Below are positions 51,926 through 58,466 of a stretch of DNA of 58,466 nucleotides, piece after piece. The position numbers and the translations under genes were made by a program. Source of the DNA: an uncultured Oscillospiraceae bacterium (GTDB lineage Bacteria; Bacillota; Clostridia; Oscillospirales; Oscillospiraceae); NCBI GenBank assembly GCA_944385415.1, contig CALWXC010000017.1, positions 1-58,466 of the forward strand, in the 5' to 3' direction. Numbering within the stretch: the first letter of the stretch is position 1; every line of letters begins with the position of its first letter. The notes under the pieces were generated by a model. It was not told the DNA's origin, ran no database searches, and saw only the letters and a program-made list of their open reading frames with translations.

Positions 51926-52447
51926 TTATTCCGCTTTTTCCCGTTTCCGCCGTTCCCGCAGGTCCCGGAAAAACGTCTTTAAGATTTCGGCGCACCGTTC
52001 CTGTTCCAGTCCTTTTTCCGTCCGGGGATGATGGTTAAAGGACATGCAGAACAAATCGCAGACGCTGCCGCAGGCCCCGGCCTTGGGGTCTTCGGCTCCG
52101 TAGACCACCCGGGGAATCCGGGCGTTGAGAATGGCTCCGGCGCACATGGGGCAGGGCTCCAGCGTCACATACAATGTACACTGCCACAGCCGCCAGCCTC
52201 CCAAGGTCCGGCACGCCTCATCGATGGCCTCCAATTCTGCATGGGCCAGAGCGTGTTTGGCCGTCTCCCGGCGGTTGCGGCCCCGTCCTACAATGCGGTC
52301 CCCCAAGGCAATGACGCAGCCCACCGGTACCTCGCCTTCGGCGGCCGCCTCCGCTGCAAGGCCCAACGCCTCCTCCATCATTTTTTCATCCACAGTCCAT
52401 TCCTCTGCTGTGGAATACTCCGGTTTTATGTTCATTCCTGCCCCCAT
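51926..52447 (-). CDS. tadA: tRNA adenosine(34) deaminase TadA
   Basis: 173 residues. Zinc-deaminase motif HAELEAIDEA (His and catalytic Glu) and PCPMCAGA (two Cys), plus the TadA core VPVGCVIALGDRIVGRGRNR and VVYGAEDPKAGACGS. It makes inosine at the wobble base of tRNA-Arg(ACG). Start uncertain: ATG 52447 has only a weak ribosome site, and ATG 52435 is too close to AGGA. Its 5' region contains the DnaA-box cluster, so DnaA or replication timing could affect its transcription. Confidence 0.94.
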   Translation of the reverse strand: MGAGMNIKPEYSTAEEWTVDEKMMEEALGLAAEAAAEGEVPVGCVIALGDRIVGRGRNRRETAKHALAHAELEAIDEACRTLGGWRLWQCTLYVTLEPCPMCAGAILNARIPRVVYGAEDPKAGACGSVCDLFCMSFNHHPRTEKGLEQERCAEILKTFFRDLRERRKREKAE

Positions 52448-52465
52448 TTTTTACTCACATTTGGT

Positions 52466-52625
52466 TGTGGATAACTATGTTAGCTCTGTGGATAACCGTG
52501 GATAATTTGTGGAAACGCCTTGTGAAACCACTAAATACCGTGGTTTTCGACCATATGTTTGCGCACATCTTGGGGTTATCCACATATCCACAATTTTATC
52601 CACATCTGTCAACAACTGTGGAAAT
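52466..52625. promoter_or_regulatory. DnaA-box cluster (possible origin element or DnaA titration site)
   Basis: Perfect boxes TGTGGATAA at 52466-52474 and 52487-52495, TTATCCACA at 52576-52584 and 52596-52604. One-mismatch boxes CGTGGATAA (52497-52505) and ATATCCACA (52584-52592). Weaker TGTGGAAAC (52508-52516) and TGTGGAAAT (52617-52625). Left boxes face one way, right boxes the other, around an 60-bp middle (52517-52575). The cluster fills the 177-bp gap between tadA and a MarR gene. Confidence 0.8.
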
Positions 52626-53071
52626 CATTTCAACAGGCTCAGTTTATGGTCAACCTGTAGAAACACCCGTTCCAGCATCGCCACCTCCTGATCGCTCAGG
52701 TCCTCTGTGAGAAAATGAAAGAATTCCTTTTGAGACTGCCGCAGCAAACTCACCGGCAGGGAGGCCCGCTCCGTCAGATGGAGATACTGCACCCGCCGGT
52801 CCGCCGCCGACTGCACCGTGGTCAACAGCCCCTGCCGTACCAGACTTTCCACGGACCGGGAGACATACGTCTTGGAAAAGCCCCGGTACTGGACCACGTC
52901 TCTGGCGGTATTGTGCTGGGGATTGTTGGCCAGAAACAACAGCACGTCGGCCTCCGGTTTGGCCAGTCCCAGACGGTGGGCCGTCTCCTCAATGCGGCGG
53001 TTATAGGCCTGGATGGCCTGTTTCTGCATCCGCAGGAATTTTGTGATTTGCTCCATGGCAATAACGGCCAT
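52625..53071 (-). CDS. MarR-family transcriptional regulator
   Basis: 148 residues with the MarR winged-helix fold: helices flank a DNA-binding core (RDVVQYRGFSKTYVSRSVES, then a wing around DRRVQYLHLT). MarR proteins repress efflux or stress genes and release DNA on binding small ligands. GGGAGG is 7-8 nt before ATG 53071. It is divergent from a MATE gene, and two identical-type dyads in the gap look like its operators. Its stop codon reaches into the DnaA-box cluster. Confidence 0.88.
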   Translation of the reverse strand: MAVIAMEQITKFLRMQKQAIQAYNRRIEETAHRLGLAKPEADVLLFLANNPQHNTARDVVQYRGFSKTYVSRSVESLVRQGLLTTVQSAADRRVQYLHLTERASLPVSLLRQSQKEFFHFLTEDLSDQEVAMLERVFLQVDHKLSLLK

Positions 53072-53105
53072 ATACGTTCCTCCCAGGTCGTTGATAGAAT
53101 AAAAT

Positions 53106-53152
53106 AGTTTTCACGTAAACTTTATTGACAAAAATTAGTTTTTGTGTAAACT
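53106..53152. promoter_or_regulatory. Twin operators and promoter between marR and MATE
   Basis: Two dyads of the form AGTTT-N6-AAACT: 53106-53121 and 53137-53152 (flanked by T/A, centre distance 31 bp). The MATE -35 TTGACA (53125-53130) lies between them and the -10 region (TATATT at 53152-53157, or TAAACT) overlaps the second dyad. A repressor bound here would block both promoters. Confidence 0.7.
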
Positions 53153-53207
53153 ATATTGTATCCATCAACGGGTTTCTTGTCAATGACCCGGGAAAGAAGT
53201 GTTACCT

Positions 53208-54608
53208 TTGCAACAGAAACAAACCGAAGCCCTGGGTACACAGCCCATTGGCAAGCTGCTCCTGCAGCTGGCAGCCCCGGCTGTGGCGGCGCAGATCATC
53301 AACCTGCTGTACAATCTGGTGGACCGTATGTACATCGGCCACATCGCTCCCACAGATACGGTGGGCCGGGTGGCCCTGACCGGTGTGGGTGTCTGTCTGC
53401 CCCTGATTATGATTATTTCGGCCTTTGCGGCCCTGGCAGGCCAGGGCGCCGCTCCCCGTGCCTCCATCTACCTGGGCAAAGGTGAGACGGCCAAGGCCGA
53501 AGAGGTCCTTGGCAACGCCACCTCAGCCCTGGTCTTTCTGTCCGTGGTGCTGACCGCTGTCTTTTACATTTTTGCCGAGCCCATGCTGCTGGCCTTCGGC
53601 GCCAACGACGGCACCGGCGGCACGGACAATACGCTGCTGTACGGCTTTGAATATCTGCGGCTGTACTCCCTGGGCACCCTCTTTGTTCTGGTGACGCTGG
53701 GCCTGAACACCTTTATCAGCGCCCAGGGCTTTACGGTTACCAGTATGCTGACGGTGCTCATCGGGGCTGTCTGCAACATTATTCTGGACCCCATTTTTAT
53801 TTTTGGGCTGGATATGGGCGTGCGCGGTGCGGCCCTGGCCACCATTCTCTCCCAGGCTGTCAGCATGATCTGGATTCTCAAATTCCTGACGGGCAAAAAG
53901 ACCACCATCCGTATCCGCCTGCGGTACCTCAAGCCCAACTGGTCCGTGCTGCTGCCCAGCCTGGCCCTGGGCCTGTCACCCTTTATTATGATGGCCACGG
54001 AAAGTCTCATTGCCGTGTGCTTCAATACATCCCTCCGGAAATACGGCGGTGATCTGGCTGTGGGCGCCATGACCATTCTCTCCAGCGTTATGCAGTTTTC
54101 CATGCTGCCGTTGCAGGGCTTGACCCAGGGCGCACAGCCCATTATCAGTTACAACTACGGCGCGGGCAACGCCGACCGGGTCCGTCATGCCTTCCGGCTG
54201 CAAGTCCTGTGCACCACCACCTTTTCCGTGGTGCTTTGGCTGGCGGTACAGTGTTTCCCGGATGTCTTTATCAAGATTTTCAACAATGCCCCGTCCCTGG
54301 TGGAAGTGGCCCGTCCGGCCCTGCGGATTTACACCGCCGCCGTCTGTCTGCTGGGCGTGCAGATCGGCTGCCAGCAGACCTTTGTCGCCATCGGCAACGC
54401 CAAAAGCTCCCTGTTCCTGGCTCTGCTGCGGAAGGTGTTTCTGCTGATTCCCTTTATCTATCTTCTGCCCAATATTCTGCCGTTCCAGAAGACCACCTCT
54501 GTGTTCCTGGCGGAGCCGGTAGCCGATATTCTGGCCGTGGCCACCACCGTCACCCTGTTCTCCATCCAGTTCCGCCGGGCCATGAAGCGGCTGGAAAACC
54601 GTTCCTGA
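53208..54608 (+). CDS. MATE-family efflux transporter (second)
   Basis: 466 residues, about 12 membrane helices in two halves (PIGKLLLQLAAPAVAAQIIN; ALGLSPFIMMATESLIAVCF). NorM/DinF-like build with the loop PTDTVGRVALTGVGV, and GLTQGAQPIISYNYGAGN in the second half, typical of MATE. Start: TTG 53208 after GGAAAGAAG; GTG 53199 is possible. Divergent MarR protein with twin operators suggests ligand-induced expression. It is a different subgroup from the MATE gene at 38050, which is controlled through its leader instead. Confidence 0.92.
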   Translation: MQQKQTEALGTQPIGKLLLQLAAPAVAAQIINLLYNLVDRMYIGHIAPTDTVGRVALTGVGVCLPLIMIISAFAALAGQGAAPRASIYLGKGETAKAEEVLGNATSALVFLSVVLTAVFYIFAEPMLLAFGANDGTGGTDNTLLYGFEYLRLYSLGTLFVLVTLGLNTFISAQGFTVTSMLTVLIGAVCNIILDPIFIFGLDMGVRGAALATILSQAVSMIWILKFLTGKKTTIRIRLRYLKPNWSVLLPSLALGLSPFIMMATESLIAVCFNTSLRKYGGDLAVGAMTILSSVMQFSMLPLQGLTQGAQPIISYNYGAGNADRVRHAFRLQVLCTTTFSVVLWLAVQCFPDVFIKIFNNAPSLVEVARPALRIYTAAVCLLGVQIGCQQTFVAIGNAKSSLFLALLRKVFLLIPFIYLLPNILPFQKTTSVFLAEPVADILAVATTVTLFSIQFRRAMKRLENRS

Positions 54609-54639
54609 TCCCGGGCCAAAATCTTTACGGTTTACCGCA

Positions 54640-54668
54640 TTTACAAGCCAATGATAATTTGGTATGAT
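54640..54668 (+). promoter_or_regulatory. Promoter of the EamA gene
   Basis: -35 TTTACA (54640-54645), 17-bp spacer, -10 TATGAT (54663-54668) with TGG before it. Confidence 0.6.
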
Positions 54669-54707
54669 ATACTTTAATTGGTAAATGAAATGAGGAGGAA
54701 ACCGGGG

Positions 54708-55586
54708 ATGCTACAGCCAAGAACCATGAACATCTCGGCCATGGTGCTGTTCGGAACGTTGTCCATTTTTGTCCGGGGCGTGGACCTGAGCTCGCTGGAA
54801 ACGGCCTTCTGGCGGGGCCTCATCGCCCTGGCGGTGCTGTCGCTGCTGCGGCTGGTGACGCCCCGCAGTGATATACCGCCGCTGTCAGGCCGTCAGAAGC
54901 TCGTTATGGTGCTGACGGGTATGGCCGTAGGACTGAACTGGGCGCTGCTGTTTACCGCGTACAACTATACCAGCGTGGCTGTGGCCACATTGGCTTATTA
55001 CTTCGCGCCGGTGCTGGTTATGGCATTGAGCCCCCTGCTGTTCCGGGAGCGGACCACCCCCTGGCAGCTCCTCTGCTTTTTCGCCGCCACAGCGGGGCTG
55101 GTGCTGGTCATTTCAGGCGGCGCCACTTTGACGGCGGGCAATCTGGTGGGCGTGGGCTTTGGTTTGGGCGCCGCCTGTCTCTATGCCACAGTGGTGCTGA
55201 TCAACAAGTTCTGTCCCGGCGGCACCGGTCTGGACCGTTCCATTTATCAAATGGCCGGGTCCTGTCTGCTGCTGGTGGTGCTGGTGCCCCTGCGGGGCGG
55301 CTTCCACCTGATGGAATGTGATGTGACGTCCCTGGTCAATTTGCTGATTGTGGGTGTGGTCCACACGGGGTTGGCCTACTGGCTGTACTTCACCTCCATT
55401 CGGGATTTGCCGGGCACCCAGACGGCCATTCTCAGCTATATCGATCCGGTGGTTGCCATTTTTGTCTCCACACTGTTTTTCCGGGAATCCGTGGCCATGT
55501 CCCAGTGGGTGGGTGCAGCACTGATCCTCGGCTGTACGGGATTGTATCAGGTCCTGTCCATCCGACGGCCGGCCACGGCCAAGTGA
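54708..55586 (+). CDS. EamA/DMT-superfamily transporter
   Basis: 292 residues, ten membrane helices arranged as two EamA repeats (AMVLFGTLSIFVRGVDLSS; then YATVVLINKFCPGGTGLDRS). DMT carriers export amino acids, metabolites or drugs. The conserved TLAYYFAPVLVMALSPLLF and YIDPVVAIFVSTLFFRES ends of each repeat are clear. ATG 54708 follows GAGGAGGAA by 8 nt; the upstream ATG codons lack a ribosome site. Lone gene with its own promoter. Substrate unknown. Confidence 0.9.
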   Translation: MLQPRTMNISAMVLFGTLSIFVRGVDLSSLETAFWRGLIALAVLSLLRLVTPRSDIPPLSGRQKLVMVLTGMAVGLNWALLFTAYNYTSVAVATLAYYFAPVLVMALSPLLFRERTTPWQLLCFFAATAGLVLVISGGATLTAGNLVGVGFGLGAACLYATVVLINKFCPGGTGLDRSIYQMAGSCLLLVVLVPLRGGFHLMECDVTSLVNLLIVGVVHTGLAYWLYFTSIRDLPGTQTAILSYIDPVVAIFVSTLFFRESVAMSQWVGAALILGCTGLYQVLSIRRPATAK

Positions 55587-55588
55587 GG

Positions 55589-55617
55589 TTGACCCGCTGG
55601 ACGCTTCGTGGTATGAT
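55589..55617 (+). promoter_or_regulatory. Promoter of the BFD-like gene
   Basis: -35 TTGACC (55589-55594), 17-bp spacer, -10 TATGAT (55612-55617) with TGG before it. Confidence 0.65.
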
Positions 55618-55647
55618 GGGTCCATCTTGATACAGGAGGGATCGACC

Positions 55648-55845
55648 ATGGTATCCAATGAAATGATCTGTAAATGTAAGCAGGTGTCCTATCTGGACGT
55701 GGAAAACGCGCTCCATGAGATGACCCGCTTCGAGGATGTGCTCCAGGCCTTTGACGAGGTCCAGAAGATCACCCACTGCTCCACCGGCTGCGGCGGATGT
55801 CACGACAAGATCCTCGACGCCATTTCCCAGATCATGATGCAGTAA
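55648..55845 (+). CDS. BFD-like [2Fe-2S] ferredoxin
   Basis: 65 residues with five cysteines: MICKCKQVSY (Cys8, Cys10) and THCSTGCGGCHDKI (Cys44, 48, 51). The CxC plus C-x3-4-C-x2-C spacing is that of the BFD-like domain, which carries a [2Fe-2S] cluster and in bacterioferritin-associated ferredoxin donates electrons to release stored iron. Free-standing here, with own promoter and terminator; the next gene is hcp, another iron-sulfur redox enzyme, so a redox partner role is plausible but unproven. ATG 55648 follows AGGAGGG. Confidence 0.85.
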   Translation: MVSNEMICKCKQVSYLDVENALHEMTRFEDVLQAFDEVQKITHCSTGCGGCHDKILDAISQIMMQ

Positions 55846-55849
55846 CCGT

Positions 55850-55885
55850 TTTTCGCCGCACCGGAGGTGCGGCGAAAATTTTTTT
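55850..55885 (+). terminator. Terminator after the BFD-like gene
   Basis: Perfect 13-bp stem TTTTCGCCGCACC (55850-55862) / GGTGCGGCGAAAA (55866-55878), loop GGA, then a run of seven T. Confidence 0.93.
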
Positions 55886-55896
55886 AATTTTTATTT

Positions 55897-55939
55897 TGTT
55901 GCATTTCCAACATACGAGTGGCCCATCTTCCGATATACT
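55897..55939 (+). promoter_or_regulatory. hcp promoter region with a dyad
   Basis: -10 TATACT (55934-55939), with no good -35 at the proper spacing. Instead the dyad TGTTG-CATTTC-CAACA (55897-55912) ends 21 bp before the -10, centred about 42 bp before the likely start, where an activator of the CRP/FNR family binds. It suggests activation by an oxygen- or NO-responsive regulator such as HcpR; the consensus match is not verified. Confidence 0.45.
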
Positions 55940-55982
55940 GAACCCATGAATTGAAAAAACCCCGGAAAAAGGAGTTTCTTGT

Positions 55983-57617
55983 ATGGATCAGAAAATGTTT
56001 TGTTATCAATGTCAGGAAGCCGCCGGCTGCACCGGCTGCACCAACGCCGGTGTCTGCGGCAAGAAGCCGGATGTGGCTGCCGCTCAGGATCTTCTGGTGC
56101 ATGTGACCCGCGGTTTGGCCGCTGTCACCACGGCCCTGCGGGCCCAGGGTGAAGAGATTGCCCCGGAAATTGACCGGCTCATTACCCTGAATCTGTTTAC
56201 CACCATCACCAATGCCAATTTTGACAAGGAGGCCATTGATGTCCGGACCCGGGAAACCCTGTCCGTCAAGGCCAAGCTGCTGGACCGTCTGAACACCACC
56301 GACGGCCTGCCCAAAGCCGCCCTGTGGAATGGCGAGGGGGATTGGGAAGCCTATGCCCGCACGGTAGGTGTTTTGTCCACGGAAAACGAGGATATCCGCT
56401 CTCTCCGCGAGCTGATCACCTACGGCCTCAAGGGGCTGTCCGCTTATTCCAAGCATGCCAACGCCCTGTTGAAGCAGGACGCAGCCATTGACGCATTCCT
56501 CCAAAAGGCATTGGCCGCCACCATCGACGACAGCTTGACCGGCGATGATCTGGTAGCCCTGGCGTTGGAATGCGGTAAGTACGGCGTGGACGGCATGGCC
56601 CTGCTGGATGCCGCCAACACCGGCGCTTACGGGGACCCGGAGATCACCTCGGTCAACATCGGCGTGGGCCAGAACCCCGGCATTCTGATTTCCGGTCACG
56701 ATCTGCGGGACCTGGAAATGCTGCTGGAGCAGACCCAGGGCACCGGTGTGGACGTGTACACCCACAGCGAAATGCTGCCCGCCCACTACTATCCGTTCTT
56801 CAAAAAGTATCCCAACTTCGTGGGCAACTACGGCAACGCCTGGTGGAAGCAGAAGGAGGAATTTGAGTCCTTCAACGGTCCCATTCTCGTTACCACCAAC
56901 TGTCTCGTTCCGCCCCGCGACAGCTATAAGGACCGGCTCTGGACCACCGGCTGCACCGGGTATCCCGGCTGCAAGCACATTCCCGGTGAGGTAGGGGAGA
57001 CCAAGGACTTCTCCGCCATCATTGAGCAGGCCAAAACCTGCGCCGCCCCCACGGAGATTGAGACCGGTTCTATTGTCGGCGGCTTCGCCCATGCCCAGGT
57101 GATGGCTGTGGCCGATCAGGTGGTGGAAGCCGTCAAGAGCGGTGCAATCACCAAGTTCGTCGTCATGGCCGGCTGTGACGGCCGGGCCAAGAGCCGCGAC
57201 TACTACACAGAGTTTGCCAAGGCCCTGCCGCAGAGCGCCGTGATTCTGACAGCCGGCTGCGCCAAGTACAAATACAACAAGCTGAACCTGGGCGACATCG
57301 GCGGTATTCCCCGCGTGCTGGACGCCGGACAGTGCAACGACTGCTACTCCCTGGCCGTCATTGCGCTGAAGCTGAAAGAGGTCTTCGGCCTGGAGGATAT
57401 CAACGATCTGCCCATCGTCTACAACGTGGCCTGGTACGAGCAGAAAGCCGTAATCGTTCTGCTGGCGCTCCTGTACCTGGGTGTGAAGAACATCCATCTG
57501 GGGCCCACGCTGCCCGCTTTCCTGAGCCCCAATGTGGCCAAGGTACTGGTGGAGAACTTCGGCATTGCCGGAATTGGCACTGTGGAAGAGGATTTGCAGC
57601 TGTTCTTCGGCGCATAA
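55983..57617 (+). CDS. hcp: Hybrid cluster protein (NO reductase / hydroxylamine reductase type)
   Basis: 544 residues, class III-like length without a long insert. The N-terminal cysteines [20 protein letters not shown] (residues 7-25) hold the [4Fe-4S]/[2Fe-2S] proximal cluster; the hybrid-cluster ligands include His/Glu/Cys in [38 protein letters not shown] and [11 protein letters not shown], with QCNDCYS near the C-terminus. It protects anaerobes by reducing NO and related species; hydroxylamine reduction is the older name. AAAGGAG is 8 nt before the ATG. Monocistronic, followed by a perfect terminator; the BFD-like ferredoxin is upstream. Confidence 0.96.
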   Translation: MDQKMFCYQCQEAAGCTGCTNAGVCGKKPDVAAAQDLLVHVTRGLAAVTTALRAQGEEIAPEIDRLITLNLFTTITNANFDKEAIDVRTRETLSVKAKLLDRLNTTDGLPKAALWNGEGDWEAYARTVGVLSTENEDIRSLRELITYGLKGLSAYSKHANALLKQDAAIDAFLQKALAATIDDSLTGDDLVALALECGKYGVDGMALLDAANTGAYGDPEITSVNIGVGQNPGILISGHDLRDLEMLLEQTQGTGVDVYTHSEMLPAHYYPFFKKYPNFVGNYGNAWWKQKEEFESFNGPILVTTNCLVPPRDSYKDRLWTTGCTGYPGCKHIPGEVGETKDFSAIIEQAKTCAAPTEIETGSIVGGFAHAQVMAVADQVVEAVKSGAITKFVVMAGCDGRAKSRDYYTEFAKALPQSAVILTAGCAKYKYNKLNLGDIGGIPRVLDAGQCNDCYSLAVIALKLKEVFGLEDINDLPIVYNVAWYEQKAVIVLLALLYLGVKNIHLGPTLPAFLSPNVAKVLVENFGIAGIGTVEEDLQLFFGA

Positions 57618-57631
57618 GAGTATAATGTTCC

Positions 57632-57670
57632 TTTGTCGGGGCCGCTGCGCGGCCCCGACAAAATTTTTTT
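57632..57670 (+). terminator. Terminator after hcp
   Basis: Perfect 14-bp stem TTTGTCGGGGCCGC (57632-57645) / GCGGCCCCGACAAA (57649-57662), 3-nt loop, then T7. Confidence 0.95.
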
Positions 57671-57677
57671 CCCCCTA

Positions 57678-57706
57678 TTGTGCTATGCGCCGCGACTTGC
57701 TATACT
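57678..57706 (+). promoter_or_regulatory. Promoter of the lipoprotein gene
   Basis: -35 TTGTGC (57678-57683), 17-bp spacer, -10 TATACT (57701-57706) with TGC before it. Confidence 0.6.
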
Positions 57707-57810
57707 CAAATCCAGTAATACCACTAGAACAAGGAGCCCAAATATAAGGACTGGACGTTTAATGATGATTATACAATCACATTGGTGTTTCATCGGGATT
57801 GAGGTACTAT

Positions 57811-58466
57811 ATGGAAATAATTGTAACTATCTTTTTTTTGATTTTATCCTTGTTTTCTTCGTGTGTCCCGTGGTCAGACGAGTTGCTGGTAGATGGAAGG
57901 TATAATTACCAGAGTGAGAAGAAGACGATGGAAAAGCTGATGGAATATGTCCAGGCGGGGGACGCCGATACCATTTATCAGGTGTTCTCTCAGACCGCAA
58001 GGGAGAGGTCCGACAACCTGCCGGAAAAAATTGAGGAATTTATCACATTTGTCAATGAGGAGATGGTTTCCTGGGAGTATCGTGCACCTGAAGGGGGCAG
58101 CAGTTCCTCTGATGAGGGCGGGATAAGAATGGACCGATCTACAGAGTTCTATATTTATACGGATGAGACGCGATATCTCTGTAGTATTTGCGATGTTATG
58201 ATGGATGATTTTAATACAAAAAACGAGGGATTCAGCAGTATAACAGTGATCCCCGTGGGATGGCATGACGATGAGAATGGTCTTTTTGACATGAGAATGT
58301 ATGTCTGTGCCTATGGTAATTTGGAAGAGGATGGGATGGGCCTGTTTCTTTCCTATCCGGGAGAGACCTGCGAGGAGGGGACATTGGAGCGCCTGCTGGA
58401 TTTGGCGGCCAATCAGGACAGCGGCGGTATATACGACCTCTACTCAGACTATGCCAAGGAGACGGT
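57811..58466 (+). CDS. Lipoprotein, DUF5104-like, partial at the window end
   Basis: 218 codons are visible; the gene continues past the window. Lipoprotein signal IIVTIFFLILSLFSSC (Cys18 would carry the lipid). The mature part begins with a helical region (EKLMEYVQAGDADTIYQVFS) and then DNLPEKIEEFITFVNEEMVS, strand FYIYTDETRYLCSICDVMMD; the order resembles the DUF5104 lipoprotein family as I recall it, function unknown. ATG 57811 follows GAGGTA by 4-6 nt, and a promoter lies about 105 bp upstream. Base composition is closer to AT than hcp. Confidence 0.7.
   Translation, partial: MEIIVTIFFLILSLFSSCVPWSDELLVDGRYNYQSEKKTMEKLMEYVQAGDADTIYQVFSQTARERSDNLPEKIEEFITFVNEEMVSWEYRAPEGGSSSSDEGGIRMDRSTEFYIYTDETRYLCSICDVMMDDFNTKNEGFSSITVIPVGWHDDENGLFDMRMYVCAYGNLEEDGMGLFLSYPGETCEEGTLERLLDLAANQDSGGIYDLYSDYAKET

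Noticed and set aside
52465..52710. Open frame across the DnaA-box cluster
   Set aside because: No ribosome site, composition dictated by the repeated boxes, and it overlaps the MarR gene.
1..58466. rRNA, tRNA or transposase genes
   Set aside because: I looked for tRNA-like cloverleaf ends, rRNA core sequences and transposase/integrase frames and found none that I could support.

Overview
The window looks like chromosomal DNA of a gut-type, GC-rich member of the Clostridia, most likely the Oscillospirales (Flavonifractor/Oscillibacter/Lawsonibacter-like). This is judged from gene content, S-layer-homology (SLH) proteins, a spore-type protein, PPDK, hybrid cluster protein and strong AGGAGG ribosome sites; no database search was possible. 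Most genes are GC-rich. Several short AT-rich stretches (1-840, 16.4-17.0 kb, 35.2-36.3 kb, 45.0-45.9 kb) carry unusual genes and look acquired.

Layout: 0-2 kb is a degraded edge with a rubrerythrin-like 3' remnant, a divergent XRE/RHH regulator pair and a SHOCT membrane gene split by a stop codon. 2-11.6 kb holds a giant secreted PHP-OB-SLH protein behind a folded leader, a YibE/F membrane protein, molbindin, a CLC transporter and a frameshifted spore-type protein. 11.6-16.3 kb is an ABC-2 exporter operon with a zinc-ribbon membrane protein. 17-19.2 kb is an RlmD-type rRNA methyltransferase plus a lipoprotein. 19.3-25.7 kb runs radical SAM, lexA, parS, CHAP hydrolase, parS-parS, parA, parB, a coiled-coil membrane protein and serS. 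25.7-32 kb has two SLH proteins, a cytidylate-kinase-like enzyme, lepA-rnhA and a Cys-rich microprotein. 32.5-38 kb has ppdK, a membrane-tethered HNH protein and a PAS-MCP signalling protein. 38-44.4 kb is a MATE pump behind an attenuator-like leader and an envelope operon (FemAB, GT-C, GtrA, GT2, alanine-racemase-like). 45-52.4 kb has an AT-rich secreted protein, uvrA-radC-uvrB-cupin and tadA. 52.45-52.63 kb is a dense DnaA-box cluster. 52.6-58.5 kb has a MarR/MATE pair, an EamA transporter, a BFD-like ferredoxin, hcp and the start of a lipoprotein gene.

How it fits together: parABS, serS, tadA and the DnaA boxes point to an origin-proximal segment. lexA and a LexA-type box before uvrA outline an SOS/nucleotide-excision-repair module. 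The FemAB/GT2/GtrA/GT-C/Alr cluster, the SLH proteins and the CHAP hydrolase are envelope functions. The most interesting signals are the DnaA-box cluster, the terminator inside the leader of the first MATE gene, the folded leader before the PHP-SLH gene, the five-gene envelope operon, and the membrane-anchored HNH protein.
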